Shown piece by piece: positions 43,220 through 51,499 of a stretch of DNA of 64,000 nucleotides. A program made the position numbers and the translations under genes. The notes beneath the pieces were generated by a model. That model had not been told where the DNA came from and made no database searches. It saw only the letters and a list, made by a program, of their open reading frames with translations. The stretch's first letter is position 1; each line of letters opens with the position of its first letter. Source of the stretch: Saccharopolyspora erythraea (lineage in GTDB: Bacteria > Actinomycetota > Actinomycetes > Mycobacteriales > Pseudonocardiaceae); contig NZ_CP054839.1 of the NCBI RefSeq assembly GCF_018141105.1, forward strand, positions 7,133,411-7,197,410, read 5' to 3'.

Positions 43220-44448
43220 CCGCACCGGACCATCGGGCGCGGGAGGCGGTGGCGGCCGCGTTCCGCGACGAGTGGGGCCAGGTGGTGGCGACTCTGATCG
43301 GGTTGACGGGGGACTGGGACCTGGCCGAGGAATGCGCGCAGGAGGCGTTCACCGCCGCGCTGGTGTCCTGGCAGCGCGATGGCGTCCCGCGCCGTCCCGG
43401 CGCGTGGCTCACCACGGCGGCCCGCAACCGCGCGACCGACCGGCTGCGCCGGGACACCACCGGTGCGGCCAAGCTGCGTGAGCTCACCGTGCTGGCCCGC
43501 GTCCCGGACGAGCCGGTGGTGCAGGAGATCCCGGACGAACAGCTGCGGTTGATCTTCACCTGCTGTCATCCGGCGGTGCCGTTCCCGGCGCGGGTCGCGC
43601 TCACCCTCCGGACGCTGGCCGGCCTGAGCACCGCCGAGATCGCCCGGGCGTTCCTGACCACCGAGCCCACGATGGCGCAACGCCTGGTCCGCGCCAAGCG
43701 CAAGATCAAGGAGGCGGGTATCCCATACCGGGTACCGCCGGTCGAGGACCTCCCGCAACGGCTGGCCGCCGTGCTCGCGGTGCTCTACCTGATCTTCAAC
43801 GAGGGTTACGACGAGGAGTGCGCCGAGCGGAGCGCACGCCGGGCTCTGACGGCCGAGGCCATCCGCCTGGCCCGGCTCCTGGTCCGGCTGATGCCGCGCG
43901 AACCCGAGCCGCGTGGCCTGCTCGCGCTGATGTTGCTGCACGAGGCCCGGCGGGCGACGCGCACCGACGACGGCGTTCTCGTCGCGCTGGAGGACCAGGA
44001 CCGGTCCCGGTGGGACCAGCCGCTGATCGACGAGGGTGTGGCTGTGCTCGACCAGGCGCTGGCGATGCGGCGCGTCGGGCCCTACCAGGTGCAGGCCGCG
44101 ATCGCCGCCTGCCACGCCACCGCGCCCGACGCGGCCGGGACGGACTGGCCGCAGATCGCGATCCTGTACGCCGAGCTGGCCCGGCTGGCTCCGTCCCCGG
44201 TCGTGGACCTCAACCGCGCCGTGGCGGTCGCCATGACCGACGGCATCCCGGCCGGCCTGGCCCTGGTCGACGAGCTCACGGCGTCCGGCCTGCTCGACGG
44301 GTACCACCTGCTACCCGCGACACGCGCGGACCTGCTCCGCCGGGACGGCCGTGCGGCCGAGGCGAGGTCGGCGTACGAGGAAGCCCTGGAGCTGGCACCC
44401 ACCGAGCCGGAGCGCCGCTACCTGAGGGGCCGGCTCGGAGAACTCTGA
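43216..44448 (+). CDS. ECF42-type RNA polymerase sigma factor with C-terminal TPR-like extension
   Basis: 410 residues. Sigma region 2 about 10-80 (AFRDEWGQVVATLIGLTGDW, ECAQEAFTAALVSWQRDG, RRPGAWLTTAARNRATDRLRR) and region 4 about 120-180 (LRLIFTCCHPAVPFPARVAL, AEIARAFLTTEPTMAQRLVR). Residues about 190-410 form the helical extension typical of ECF42, ending RSAYEEALELAPTEPERRYL, a TPR-like repeat. No anti-sigma gene is adjacent; the extension and the DGPF partner replace it. Targets are likely the DGPF gene and the DUF899 genes downstream. Confidence 0.93.
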   Translation: MTAPDHRAREAVAAAFRDEWGQVVATLIGLTGDWDLAEECAQEAFTAALVSWQRDGVPRRPGAWLTTAARNRATDRLRRDTTGAAKLRELTVLARVPDEPVVQEIPDEQLRLIFTCCHPAVPFPARVALTLRTLAGLSTAEIARAFLTTEPTMAQRLVRAKRKIKEAGIPYRVPPVEDLPQRLAAVLAVLYLIFNEGYDEECAERSARRALTAEAIRLARLLVRLMPREPEPRGLLALMLLHEARRATRTDDGVLVALEDQDRSRWDQPLIDEGVAVLDQALAMRRVGPYQVQAAIAACHATAPDAAGTDWPQIAILYAELARLAPSPVVDLNRAVAVAMTDGIPAGLALVDELTASGLLDGYHLLPATRADLLRRDGRAAEARSAYEEALELAPTEPERRYLRGRLGEL

Positions 44449-44449
44449 G

Positions 44450-44535
44450 AGCCTGTTTTTGGTTTTTGAAGCGGCACAGCCGCTTGGCCCACCCCCGCCA
44501 CCGGAACCGCTATGCAAGTGAGTCCAAAGAGGGCC
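44450..44535 (+). repeat. Dispersed hairpin repeat, copy D (longest)
   Basis: Begins just after the sigma-factor stop. GCCTGTTTTTGGTTTTTG leads to AAGCGGC-ACA-GCCGCTT (44469-44485) and GGCCCACCCCCGCCACC, followed by AACCGCTATGCAAGTGAG, shared with copy B. The T-rich lead is unusual for this genome. Confidence 0.65.
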
Positions 44536-44625
44536 TCTGAGATTTTCCTCCGGCCGTGTCGATACGGGCCGGCCGCGGTCGTCGGTAGGGCGAAGTCCAG
44601 CCCACCGGAGACAAGGGGAACTCTC

Positions 44626-45363
44626 GTGCACACCGACATGGCAACACCGGCGCCCGCGGTCGTCGACCGGGCCGCCTACCAGGCCGAACTGGACGCGCTG
44701 CGGGTCCGGGAGAAGGCGCACACCCGCGAGGGCGACGCGATCGCCGCGGCCCGGCGGCGGCTGCCGATGGTGGAGGTCGACGCCACCGCCGAACTGATCG
44801 GCCCGAACGGTCCGGTCACGTTGCTGGACGCGTTCGAGGGCCGCAGGCAGCTCATCGCCTACTTCCACATGTGGCACACCGGCCAACCCGCCGCAGCCCA
44901 GTGCGAGGGCTGCACCTTCTACAACGGGCAGGTCCCGGAGCTGTCCTACCTCCACTCCCGCGACGTCACCTACGCGACGTTCTGCCAGGGCCCGTACGAG
45001 GGGAGCGTCCGCTACCGCGACTTCATGGGCTGGGACGTGCCCTGGTACTCCGCGGCGGAGTCGATCGACGTGCTGATGGCGGGGCGCGGCCCGTTCATGC
45101 TGGCGTGCTACCTGCGCCGAGGCGACCGGGTGTTCGAGACCTACTGGACCACCGGCCGCGGCGTCGAGGTGATGGACCAGACGTACGGCCTGCTGGACCG
45201 GACCGCCTACGGCAGGCAGGAGACCTGGGAGAACTCGCCCGCCGGCTGGCCGCAGCGCTGGGAAGTCGACGGCGAGCAGATCCGCACCGGCGGACGCCCC
45301 ACCGCCCAGTGGTCCCGGCTGAACGCCGGACGCTCCGGCGGCGACTCCGGCGAGCAGTCATGA
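44626..45363 (+). CDS. DUF899 thioredoxin-like protein
   Basis: 245 residues from GTG 44626 (AAGGGGA 6 bases ahead); ATG 44638 is also possible. DUF899 family, a thioredoxin-like fold: RRRLPMVEVDATAELIGPNG, LLDAFEGRRQLIAYFHMW, then AAQCEGCTFYNGQVPELSYL with the CxxC-like pair, and FMGWDVPWYSA. The C-terminal QTYGLLDRTAYGRQETWE is typical. Function is not established; it is often co-located with ECF42/DGPF genes, as here. A diverged second copy lies 101 bp downstream. Confidence 0.87.
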   Translation: MHTDMATPAPAVVDRAAYQAELDALRVREKAHTREGDAIAAARRRLPMVEVDATAELIGPNGPVTLLDAFEGRRQLIAYFHMWHTGQPAAAQCEGCTFYNGQVPELSYLHSRDVTYATFCQGPYEGSVRYRDFMGWDVPWYSAAESIDVLMAGRGPFMLACYLRRGDRVFETYWTTGRGVEVMDQTYGLLDRTAYGRQETWENSPAGWPQRWEVDGEQIRTGGRPTAQWSRLNAGRSGGDSGEQS

Positions 45364-45464
45364 CGACCACCAGGCACGACGGCCACGCTGCGACGACCGG
45401 GCTCGCGGCTGCGTCAACAGCGCGATCACCGCGAACCGCTGCGACGAAACCGCAGGAGAGAACA

Positions 45465-46241
45465 ATGAGCACCCACAAGATCGGCACGCGGGACGAGTGG
45501 CTCGCGGCCCGCAGGCAGTTGCTCGATGCCGAGAAGGAACTCACGCGCCGCAGCGACGAGCTGGCACAACGGCGGCGGGAACTTCCGTGGATCCGCATCG
45601 AGAAGGAGTACCGGTTCGACACCGACGAGGGCGCCGCGTCCCTCACCGACCTCTTCCGCGGCTGCTCCCAGTTGCTCGTCTACCACTTCATGTTCGGTCC
45701 CGACTACGAGGCAGGGTGCCCGTCCTGCTCGGCGATCGCGGACGGCTTCAACGGCTTCGTCACCCACCTGGCCAACCACGACGTCAGGCTCACCGCGGTT
45801 TCGCGGGCCCCGCTCGCGAAACTCCGGGCGTACAAGCGCCGGATGGGCTGGAGCTTCCCCTGGGCGTCCTCGTTCCACAGCGACTTCAACAGCGACTTCA
45901 ACGTCTGGTTCACCGAGGAACAACAACGCGGGGGAGGCATCGAGTACAACTACCAGCGAGAGCCGGTGTTCGAGTGGCGCTCAGGTCAAGAAGGCGGCGG
46001 CGAGGACGCTGAGGACGAGTTCGCGGCCATGTGCGGCACCGACACGGCCACCTACCACCGCGACAGGCCGGGCATGAGCGCGTTCGCGCTGGAGGACGGC
46101 GTCGTCTACCACACCTACTCCACCTATTCGCGCGGCCTGGACATCCTGTGGGGCATGTACCAGTGGCTCGACCGGGCCCCACTCGGGCGCAACGAAACCG
46201 GCGTCTGGTGGCGCCGCCACGACGAGTACGTCAGCCAGTGA
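45465..46241 (+). CDS. Second DUF899 thioredoxin-like protein
   Basis: 258 residues from ATG 45465 (AGGAGAG ahead). DUF899: TRDEWLAARRQLLDAEKELT, RRRELPWIRIEKEYRF, GCSQLLVYHFMFGPDYEAGC, CSAIADGFNGFVTHLANHDV (CPSCS pair), MGWSFPWASSFHSDFNSDF and the final LDIWGMYQWLD-like RGLDILWGMYQWLDRAPLG. It is more like the common DUF899 proteins than its neighbour is, so the pair is not a recent duplication. A strong hairpin follows. Confidence 0.88.
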   Translation: MSTHKIGTRDEWLAARRQLLDAEKELTRRSDELAQRRRELPWIRIEKEYRFDTDEGAASLTDLFRGCSQLLVYHFMFGPDYEAGCPSCSAIADGFNGFVTHLANHDVRLTAVSRAPLAKLRAYKRRMGWSFPWASSFHSDFNSDFNVWFTEEQQRGGGIEYNYQREPVFEWRSGQEGGGEDAEDEFAAMCGTDTATYHRDRPGMSAFALEDGVVYHTYSTYSRGLDILWGMYQWLDRAPLGRNETGVWWRRHDEYVSQ

Positions 46242-46318
46242 CGAGCGATGGGAGCGGGGAGAGGTGAAACTCGCCGCCCCGTCCCGGGTCTGGGTGTGCC
46301 GTTGCGGCGCAGGCAGAA

Positions 46319-46351
46319 GTGGCCCGCACGCTTCGTGAGCGTGCGGGCCAC
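46319..46351. terminator. Bidirectional terminator
   Basis: GTGGCCCGCACGCT-TCGTG-AGCGTGCGGGCCAC, a perfect 14-bp stem between convergent genes. Confidence 0.9.
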
Positions 46352-46360
46352 GAGTCCGCG

Positions 46361-47518
46361 TCAGTTGTGCGGGTAGGCACCCATTGCGTCGACCACGGCC
46401 GTCTTGACCGAGGTGACGGCGAGCACGGTTCCCGCTTCGTAGTCCGGGTTCTGCTCGGTGGCGACCTTGCGGTAACCGATGTAGTCGCCGGTGGCCGGGT
46501 CGATGATCATCTCGTAGCGCTGGTCGTTGTCGGCGATGCCGATCGCGACGCCTTGCCGTCCGTCGAGGTTGACGCCCTGCTCGGTGATCTCGACGCCCGG
46601 GATCATCGCCAGCGTGCGGTAGAGCGCCGCCCGCAGGTCCGCGGGCACCTGCCCGGTCTGGAGCGTGACCCCGACGTTGTACACCATCTGGTAGTTGTCC
46701 ATGACCGGGTCGTCGTAGGGGCTGTCTGCGGTGCTGCGCAGCGTCGCGTAGAGCGCCTCCGGCTCACGGGGCAGCGTGGCCATCCACTCCTGGGTCGGTT
46801 TCCCCCAGCCCGGCTTACCCGCGCAGGGCGGCGGGCCCCCATCAGCGGACTGGCTGGGGTAGAAGTCCCCGCAGGGTGCCTTGTGCTCACCCTCGGGCCA
46901 CCAGCTCGCGTAGACGTCGATCCCCGCGGCTTCGGCCTCTTCCCTGGTGCCCTTGACCCACTTCTCCCGGCCGGTGGTGTCCCGCCGCTCCAGCCACTCC
47001 TGCTTCTCGTCGGCGGGAATCCAATGGTCCCGGACATTTTCGGCCAGCACTCCGAACGTGCCGTAGCCGCCTTGGAAGGTCACCATCTCCCAACCGTGGT
47101 GGGAGACGTAGCGGAACTGGCCGGGCCCCGGACGCTGGTCTTGGGAGTGGATCGCGTCGGCCTTCTGGGCGGCGTCGCTCAGCGTGCCTGCCACCGCTTG
47201 GGAGATCCGCGGCGCCTCGCCGGTGAACGAAACGGACTGCACCGCCGTGACACCGACGGCCAGCGCGGCGGCGGCAGCGGCGACGGTCAACCAGGAACGC
47301 CACGTGCGCTTCGGCCGTGCGATCGGGATGACGCCGTCGTCGGCGTCGGGAACGCTCGGTGCTTCCCCCGGGTTCTCGGCGGCCCGCATCAGCATGCCGC
47401 GGGTCCTGTCGAGAGTGTTGGGGTCGGTGTCCACGTCACTGTGCAGGGTGGCGAGGGCCGAGTCGAGGTCTCGCTCCGACCACATGGTGCGGGTGTTGCT
47501 TCCGTCGTTGTCACGCAT
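46361..47518 (-). CDS. CU044_5270-type membrane protein, probable partner of the ECF sigma factor
   Basis: 385 residues. Cytosolic N-terminus about 1-75 (WSERDLDSALATLHSDVDTD), a single membrane segment about 76-96 (WLTVAAAAAALAVGVTAVQS) and a large extracytoplasmic domain (about 100-385) containing DYIGYRKVATEQNPDYEAG. It resembles the CU044_5270 family, regularly encoded just after an ECF sigma gene. Overlaps the sigma gene by 8 bases. Plausibly acts as anti-sigma or envelope sensor, though no zinc-binding HxxxCxxC anti-sigma motif is present. Confidence 0.78.
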   Translation of the reverse strand: MRDNDGSNTRTMWSERDLDSALATLHSDVDTDPNTLDRTRGMLMRAAENPGEAPSVPDADDGVIPIARPKRTWRSWLTVAAAAAALAVGVTAVQSVSFTGEAPRISQAVAGTLSDAAQKADAIHSQDQRPGPGQFRYVSHHGWEMVTFQGGYGTFGVLAENVRDHWIPADEKQEWLERRDTTGREKWVKGTREEAEAAGIDVYASWWPEGEHKAPCGDFYPSQSADGGPPPCAGKPGWGKPTQEWMATLPREPEALYATLRSTADSPYDDPVMDNYQMVYNVGVTLQTGQVPADLRAALYRTLAMIPGVEITEQGVNLDGRQGVAIGIADNDQRYEMIIDPATGDYIGYRKVATEQNPDYEAGTVLAVTSVKTAVVDAMGAYPHN

Positions 47519-48110
47519 GGCGGTTCGCCTCTTCGTCGATGTCCTCGGTGGTCTTTCGGGATGCCGCGCCGGGCGCGTTCTTGCGCAGCTGCCTGCGCAC
47601 CCGGTGGATTCGGGACCGCACCGTGCCGACCGGAATCCCCAGCACATCGGCGACTTCGGTGGAGTCGAGCCCGCCCCAGGCGGTCAGCAGGAGGGTGTCC
47701 CGGTCGGCGGGGCTCAGCTCGGCCAGCGCCGCGGCGAGATCGCTCACGCTCGAGTGCGCGTCCACTGTTTCGGCGACCCTGGACTCGTGGCTGGCCGTGG
47801 TCACCTCGCTGGCGTGCACCATGCGCGCGGTGGCCCGCAGCCCACGCAGTTCCTTGCGCATGTGCTTGCGGAGCAGGTTGGTGGCGATGCCGTAGAGCCA
47901 GGACCGAACGTTGGCGCGTTTCGGGTCGTAGGACGCTCGATGGCGCAGTGCCACCAGGAATGTCTCGGCGACCAGGTCGTCGGCCACCGACTCGTCGGTT
48001 CTTCGGGCAAGGTAGCGGTGCAGCGGCGCGGCGTACTCGTCGAACAGCCGGCCGAAAGTGGCCGCCGGATCGCCGGTCGTCAAGGACGGGCGGTCCTCGT
48101 CGAGTGCCAT
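47511..48110 (-). CDS. ECF RNA polymerase sigma factor
   Basis: 199 residues from ATG 48110; GTG 48155 is an alternative, and neither has a strong ribosome site. Region 2: FGRLFDEYAAPLHRYLARRT, VADDLVAETFLVALRHRASY, NVRSWLYGIATNLLRKHMRK. Region 4: LAELSPADRDTLLLTAWGGL, STEVADVLGIPVGTVRSRIH. It differs from the ECF42 gene nearby and belongs to the SigE-like ECF types linked with CU044_5270 proteins. Probably autoregulated; its promoter lies in the repeat-rich gap upstream. Confidence 0.9.
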   Translation of the reverse strand: MALDEDRPSLTTGDPAATFGRLFDEYAAPLHRYLARRTDESVADDLVAETFLVALRHRASYDPKRANVRSWLYGIATNLLRKHMRKELRGLRATARMVHASEVTTASHESRVAETVDAHSSVSDLAAALAELSPADRDTLLLTAWGGLDSTEVADVLGIPVGTVRSRIHRVRRQLRKNAPGAASRKTTEDIDEEANRHA

Positions 48111-48235
48111 CGCTCCACCCGCTTCGGGTTCCGAGAGGCTAGTTGTCGTCGACACACCCCGTTCTTTCCCGCACGCGGCCCCCGCGTTCACGGCCCGATC
48201 GGAGAGGTGTCGCTACCCCGATGATCTCGACTCCC

Positions 48236-48337
48236 GGATCGGCCAGACGCACAGGGAGCACGACCAGACACGGGGATGGCCAGACACGCAGGGAGCACGA
48301 CCAGACGAGCAGGATGGCCAGACGCACAGGGAGCATG
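48236..48337. repeat. Tandem repeat, period 37-38 bp, three copies
   Basis: Units begin GGCCAGAC at 48241, 48278 and 48316. Each reads GGCCAGACGCACAGGGAGCA with small changes, then GACCAGAC and GGGGAT. Copies differ at several bases, so the array is old or drifting. Confidence 0.8.
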
Positions 48338-48352
48338 CCGCGGCTGGCAGGC

Positions 48353-48475
48353 TGCGTCGTGGATCAGCACTCGCCGCTGCGTTGCAGACCAGCACTGGCC
48401 TGGTGCGTCGTGGATCAGCGCTGGGGTGCTGCGTCGTGGACCAGAACTAACCGCTGCGTCGAGCCGCTGCTGGAT
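48353..48475. repeat. Tandem repeat, period 25-26 bp, about five copies
   Basis: Units of the form TGCGTCGTGGATCAGCACT start at 48353, 48378, 48404, 48430 and 48455; the second and the last are most diverged. Confidence 0.7.
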
Positions 48476-48662
48476 CCGGTGGCCACAAGATGCCGGGCGC
48501 GCGGCCCGACGCGTGCCAGGCCCGCACGCCTCCCGGGGGCTAGCACCAGATTGGAAGCGGAAGCCGGGTCGAGTCAGGCGGCAGGCCGGGCAAGCCCGTG
48601 CACTCCGGCCGAAGGTCAGGTACCGCAGGGCGGCATGCCGCGTTGCCCCGTGACTCTTCTCC

Positions 48663-48733
48663 GCTGGCGCCCAGGACCGCGATCGGCGACCACCTGAGCA
48701 CCGTGCGGCCGATCACGGGCCGCCCACCGACCC
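48663..48733 (+). pseudogene. Relic of a LysR-regulator effector domain
   Basis: 71 bp aligned without gaps to 38070-38140 inside the intact LysR gene, 63 of 71 bases identical by my count. The reading still gives PRTAIGDHLSTVRPITGRPP against PRTAIGDHPGTVRPVAGRPP. No flanking part of the gene is recognisable on either side. Confidence 0.75.
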
Positions 48734-48740
48734 ACCCAAT

Positions 48741-48860
48741 CCGAATCTCGTCCCCTGCCCCGAATCTCGTCCGCCCTACCTGGAACCCTGTCCCCCTACT
48801 CCGAATTTCGTCCTCCGCTACCTGGAATCCCGTCCGCTCCTACCCGGATCTCCCCACTCC
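48741..48860. repeat. Tandem repeat, period 19-22 bp, six degenerate copies
   Basis: Units starting near 48741, 48760, 48779, 48801, 48821 and 48843 follow CCNGAATCTCGTCCNCCCTA; alternate copies read CCTGGAA in place of CCGAAT. Confidence 0.7.
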
Positions 48861-48905
48861 ACCCCTGCGCCCCATCTCAGCCGTGGCCCGCCCGGCCGCG
48901 ATGCC

Positions 48906-50072
48906 TCAACGGCCGGTGACGCGCACGCCCTTGCGCCAGACCGTGTGGGTGAGGGGGACGCCGGGGCGGTAGGCGAGCCAGGCGGTGCTCGGGGCGTCGA
49001 GGACCTGGACGTCGGCTCGTGCGCCCGGGCGCAGAACGCCTACGGCGCCCTCGCCCGATTCGCGGCGCAGGGCACGCGCGCCGCCCCAGGTCGCTGCGCG
49101 GACCGCCTCGTCGACGGTCATCCGCATCTGCAGAACCGCCGTGGTCACGCAGAAGCCCATCGACGAGGTGTATGACGAGCCGGGGTTGCAGTTCGACGCC
49201 AGCGCGACGGTCGCACCCGCGTCGAGCAGTGCCCGCGCGTCGGGGAGCGGCTGGCGAGTGGACAGGTCGCACGCGGGCAGCAGCGTGGCCACGGTGCTCG
49301 ACCCGGCGAGTGCGTCCACGTCGGACTGAGAGAGATAGGTGCAGTGGTCGACGCTCGCGGCGTCCAGCTCCACTGCGAGCGCCACTCCCGGACCGGTGCC
49401 GAGCTGGTTGCCGTGCACGCGGAGGCCGAGGCCGCGATCGGCCGCCGCGGTCAGTACCCGCCGGGACTGGCCGGCGTCGAAGGCGCCCTTCTCGCAGAAG
49501 ACGTCGCACCAGCCGACGTGCGGCGCCACCGCGTCGAGCATCTCGCCGCAGACGAGGTCCACGTACTCGTCGGCGTCGGACCCCGGCGGGACGAGGTGCG
49601 CGCCGAGGAAGGTGACCTCGTCGGCCTCGGCGGCGGCGACCATGGCGGCACGCAGTTCGTCGGCGACCGTCAGCCCGTAGCCGGTCTTGGTCTCGACGAA
49701 GGTGGTGCCCTGGGCGGCGGCCTCGGCGATGTGGCGCCGGAGGTTCGTGGCCAGTTCGGCATCGGTGGCGGCGCGGGTGGCCTCGACCGTCACCGCGATG
49801 CCGCCCGCCTCGTACGGCTTGCCGTCCATGCGCGCGGCGAACTCGGCCGTGCGGTCACCCGCGAAGACCAGGTGGGTGTGGCTGTCCACCCAGCCGGGCA
49901 GCACCGCCCGCCCCTCGGCGTCGTACCGCTCGTCGGCGTCCGGCGCGGCGTCCGACGGCCCGATCCACGCGATGTGCCCGTCCTCGACGACGAGGGCCGC
50001 GCCGGAGGGTTTGCCCAGCTCGTCGTCGTTGGTCGTGAGCTCGCCGATGCCGGTGATAACAGTGCTTGTCAT
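48906..50072 (-). CDS. hutI: Imidazolonepropionase
   Basis: 388 residues from ATG 50072. Zn/Fe amidohydrolase opening imidazolonepropionate to N-formimino-L-glutamate, third step of histidine breakdown. Metal His pair in [13 protein letters not shown] near residue 65, [22 protein letters not shown] and [10 protein letters not shown] in the substrate/metal region, and [15 protein letters not shown] near 310. Last gene of the minus-strand hut run, 100 bp after hutF. Confidence 0.95.
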   Translation of the reverse strand: MTSTVITGIGELTTNDDELGKPSGAALVVEDGHIAWIGPSDAAPDADERYDAEGRAVLPGWVDSHTHLVFAGDRTAEFAARMDGKPYEAGGIAVTVEATRAATDAELATNLRRHIAEAAAQGTTFVETKTGYGLTVADELRAAMVAAAEADEVTFLGAHLVPPGSDADEYVDLVCGEMLDAVAPHVGWCDVFCEKGAFDAGQSRRVLTAAADRGLGLRVHGNQLGTGPGVALAVELDAASVDHCTYLSQSDVDALAGSSTVATLLPACDLSTRQPLPDARALLDAGATVALASNCNPGSSYTSSMGFCVTTAVLQMRMTVDEAVRAATWGGARALRRESGEGAVGVLRPGARADVQVLDAPSTAWLAYRPGVPLTHTVWRKGVRVTGR

Positions 50073-50172
50073 CGCTGAGTCATCCTCGCTGGTCGTGGCA
50101 GTGGCTGGAAGGTGGGCAGCGGTCCCTGGCACCCGCCGCGCCCCAGGGGCAGACACGCGGCGGTGCCAGGCC

Positions 50173-51495
50173 CTACAACAGCGCGGCGACCGAAGCCCGC
50201 ATCCGTTCGGCGAGATCCGGAACCGACTGGTGGATGCCGTCGCGCACGACCCGCCTGCCGTCGACGATGACGTCGCGCACGTCGTCCGCACTGGCCGCCG
50301 ACACGACGGCCTCCGGCGGCACCCCCGCGAGCCGGGCGCTGTCGAGCCCGACAGCGACGAAGTCGGCGCGGGCTCCGGCGCCGATCCAACCGGCGTCGCT
50401 CCAGCCGAGGGCGCGATGACCTGAGACCGTCGCCATCGTCACCAGGTCCGCGGGCGTGAAGTTGCCCCGTGTCTCCTGGCTCAGCCGCGTGTAGGACTCC
50501 ACCGACTGCACCTCGGCGAACTGGTCGATCACCGAATGGCCGTCGCTGCCGACCGACAGCGGGCTGCCCGCGACGGCCAGCGCGCTCGCCGGACCGATGC
50601 CGTCGGCGAGGTCGGCCTCCGTCGTGGGGCACAGGCAAACCCCGGTGCCGCTACCGCCCAGCAGCGGGAGGTCGCCCGGTGCCAGGTGGGTCGCGTGCAC
50701 GGCGGTGGTGGACTCCCCCAGCGCGCCGTGCGATGCCAGCAGTTGCGTGGGTGTGCAGCCGTGCGCGGCCAGGCACGCCTCGTTCTCCGCGCGCTGTTCG
50801 GACAGGTGCACGTGCAGCGGGGCGCCGGCACCACCGGCCCACTCCACGACGCCAGGGATCGCTTCGGCCGGGACCGCGCGGACCGAGTGCAGCGCGGCGC
50901 CTGCGCGCACGTGGTCGCCCCCCGGCTTGAACTCGTCGACCCGGCCTGCCCACCCCGACACGTCGCCGTCGCTGTAGCGGAGCTGGACCCCATCGACGGG
51001 CTTGCCGAACCCGCCCGCCAGGTAGCAGGTGTCCAGCAGCGTCAACCGGATTCCGGCGTCGGCGGCGGCCTGCGCGAGAGCCGCCCCCATCGCGTTCGGG
51101 TCGGAGTAGCGCTGCCCGCCGGGCGCGTGGTGCAGGTAGTGGAACTCCCCGACGCAGGTCATGCCGGACAGCGCCATCTCGGCGAAGACCGCCGTCGCCA
51201 GCCGGTGGTAGCTCTCCGGGTCGAGCCGGGCCGCGACCTTGTACATCTGGTCCCGCCACGTCCAGAAGGTGCCCTTGCCCCCACTGGTGCGTCCGCGCAG
51301 CGCCCGGTGGAAGGCGTGCGAGTGCGCGTTGGCCATGCCGGGCAGCACCAAACCGCCCAACCGTTGCGCATCACCAGGTCCGTCCACTTCGGACACCGAG
51401 GTGATGCGGCCGTCCTCGGTCTCGACGAGCACCCCCGGCACCGGACCGCCGGGAAGCCACGCCCACTCGCACCAGTACGCGGTCGACACGCTCAT
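50173..51495 (-). CDS. hutF: Formimidoylglutamate deiminase
   Basis: 440 residues from ATG 51495 (GAGGTGA ahead). Amidohydrolase that converts N-formimino-L-glutamate to N-formyl-L-glutamate and ammonia. Metal motif [16 protein letters not shown] near residue 55, [16 protein letters not shown] (HutF mark), [15 protein letters not shown] with the metal His/Glu, and [16 protein letters not shown] near 320. It means the pathway here is the five-step type that needs an N-formylglutamate deformylase. Starts 5 bases after the stop of the M20 gene. Confidence 0.94.
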   Translation of the reverse strand: MSVSTAYWCEWAWLPGGPVPGVLVETEDGRITSVSEVDGPGDAQRLGGLVLPGMANAHSHAFHRALRGRTSGGKGTFWTWRDQMYKVAARLDPESYHRLATAVFAEMALSGMTCVGEFHYLHHAPGGQRYSDPNAMGAALAQAAADAGIRLTLLDTCYLAGGFGKPVDGVQLRYSDGDVSGWAGRVDEFKPGGDHVRAGAALHSVRAVPAEAIPGVVEWAGGAGAPLHVHLSEQRAENEACLAAHGCTPTQLLASHGALGESTTAVHATHLAPGDLPLLGGSGTGVCLCPTTEADLADGIGPASALAVAGSPLSVGSDGHSVIDQFAEVQSVESYTRLSQETRGNFTPADLVTMATVSGHRALGWSDAGWIGAGARADFVAVGLDSARLAGVPPEAVVSAASADDVRDVIVDGRRVVRDGIHQSVPDLAERMRASVAALL

Positions 51496-51499
51496 CACG

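Larger units (their letters stand above)
48111..48905. other. Gene-free mosaic of degenerate repeats and a gene relic
   Basis: 795 bp between the divergent ends of the sigma gene and hutI. No believable gene. It contains three neighbouring families of short degenerate tandem repeats and a 71-bp fragment of a LysR gene. Composition is patchy, with a C-rich last section. It has the look of a site where fragments accumulated. Confidence 0.75.

Noticed and set aside
46361-47518. Classical zinc-binding anti-sigma factor downstream of the ECF gene
   Set aside because: The N-terminal cytosolic part lacks the HxxxCxxC motif; only the location supports an anti-sigma role.
48236-48337. Repeats of about 37 bp looked at first like a CRISPR array
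   Set aside because: The units follow each other directly without unique spacers, are degenerate, and no cas gene is near.
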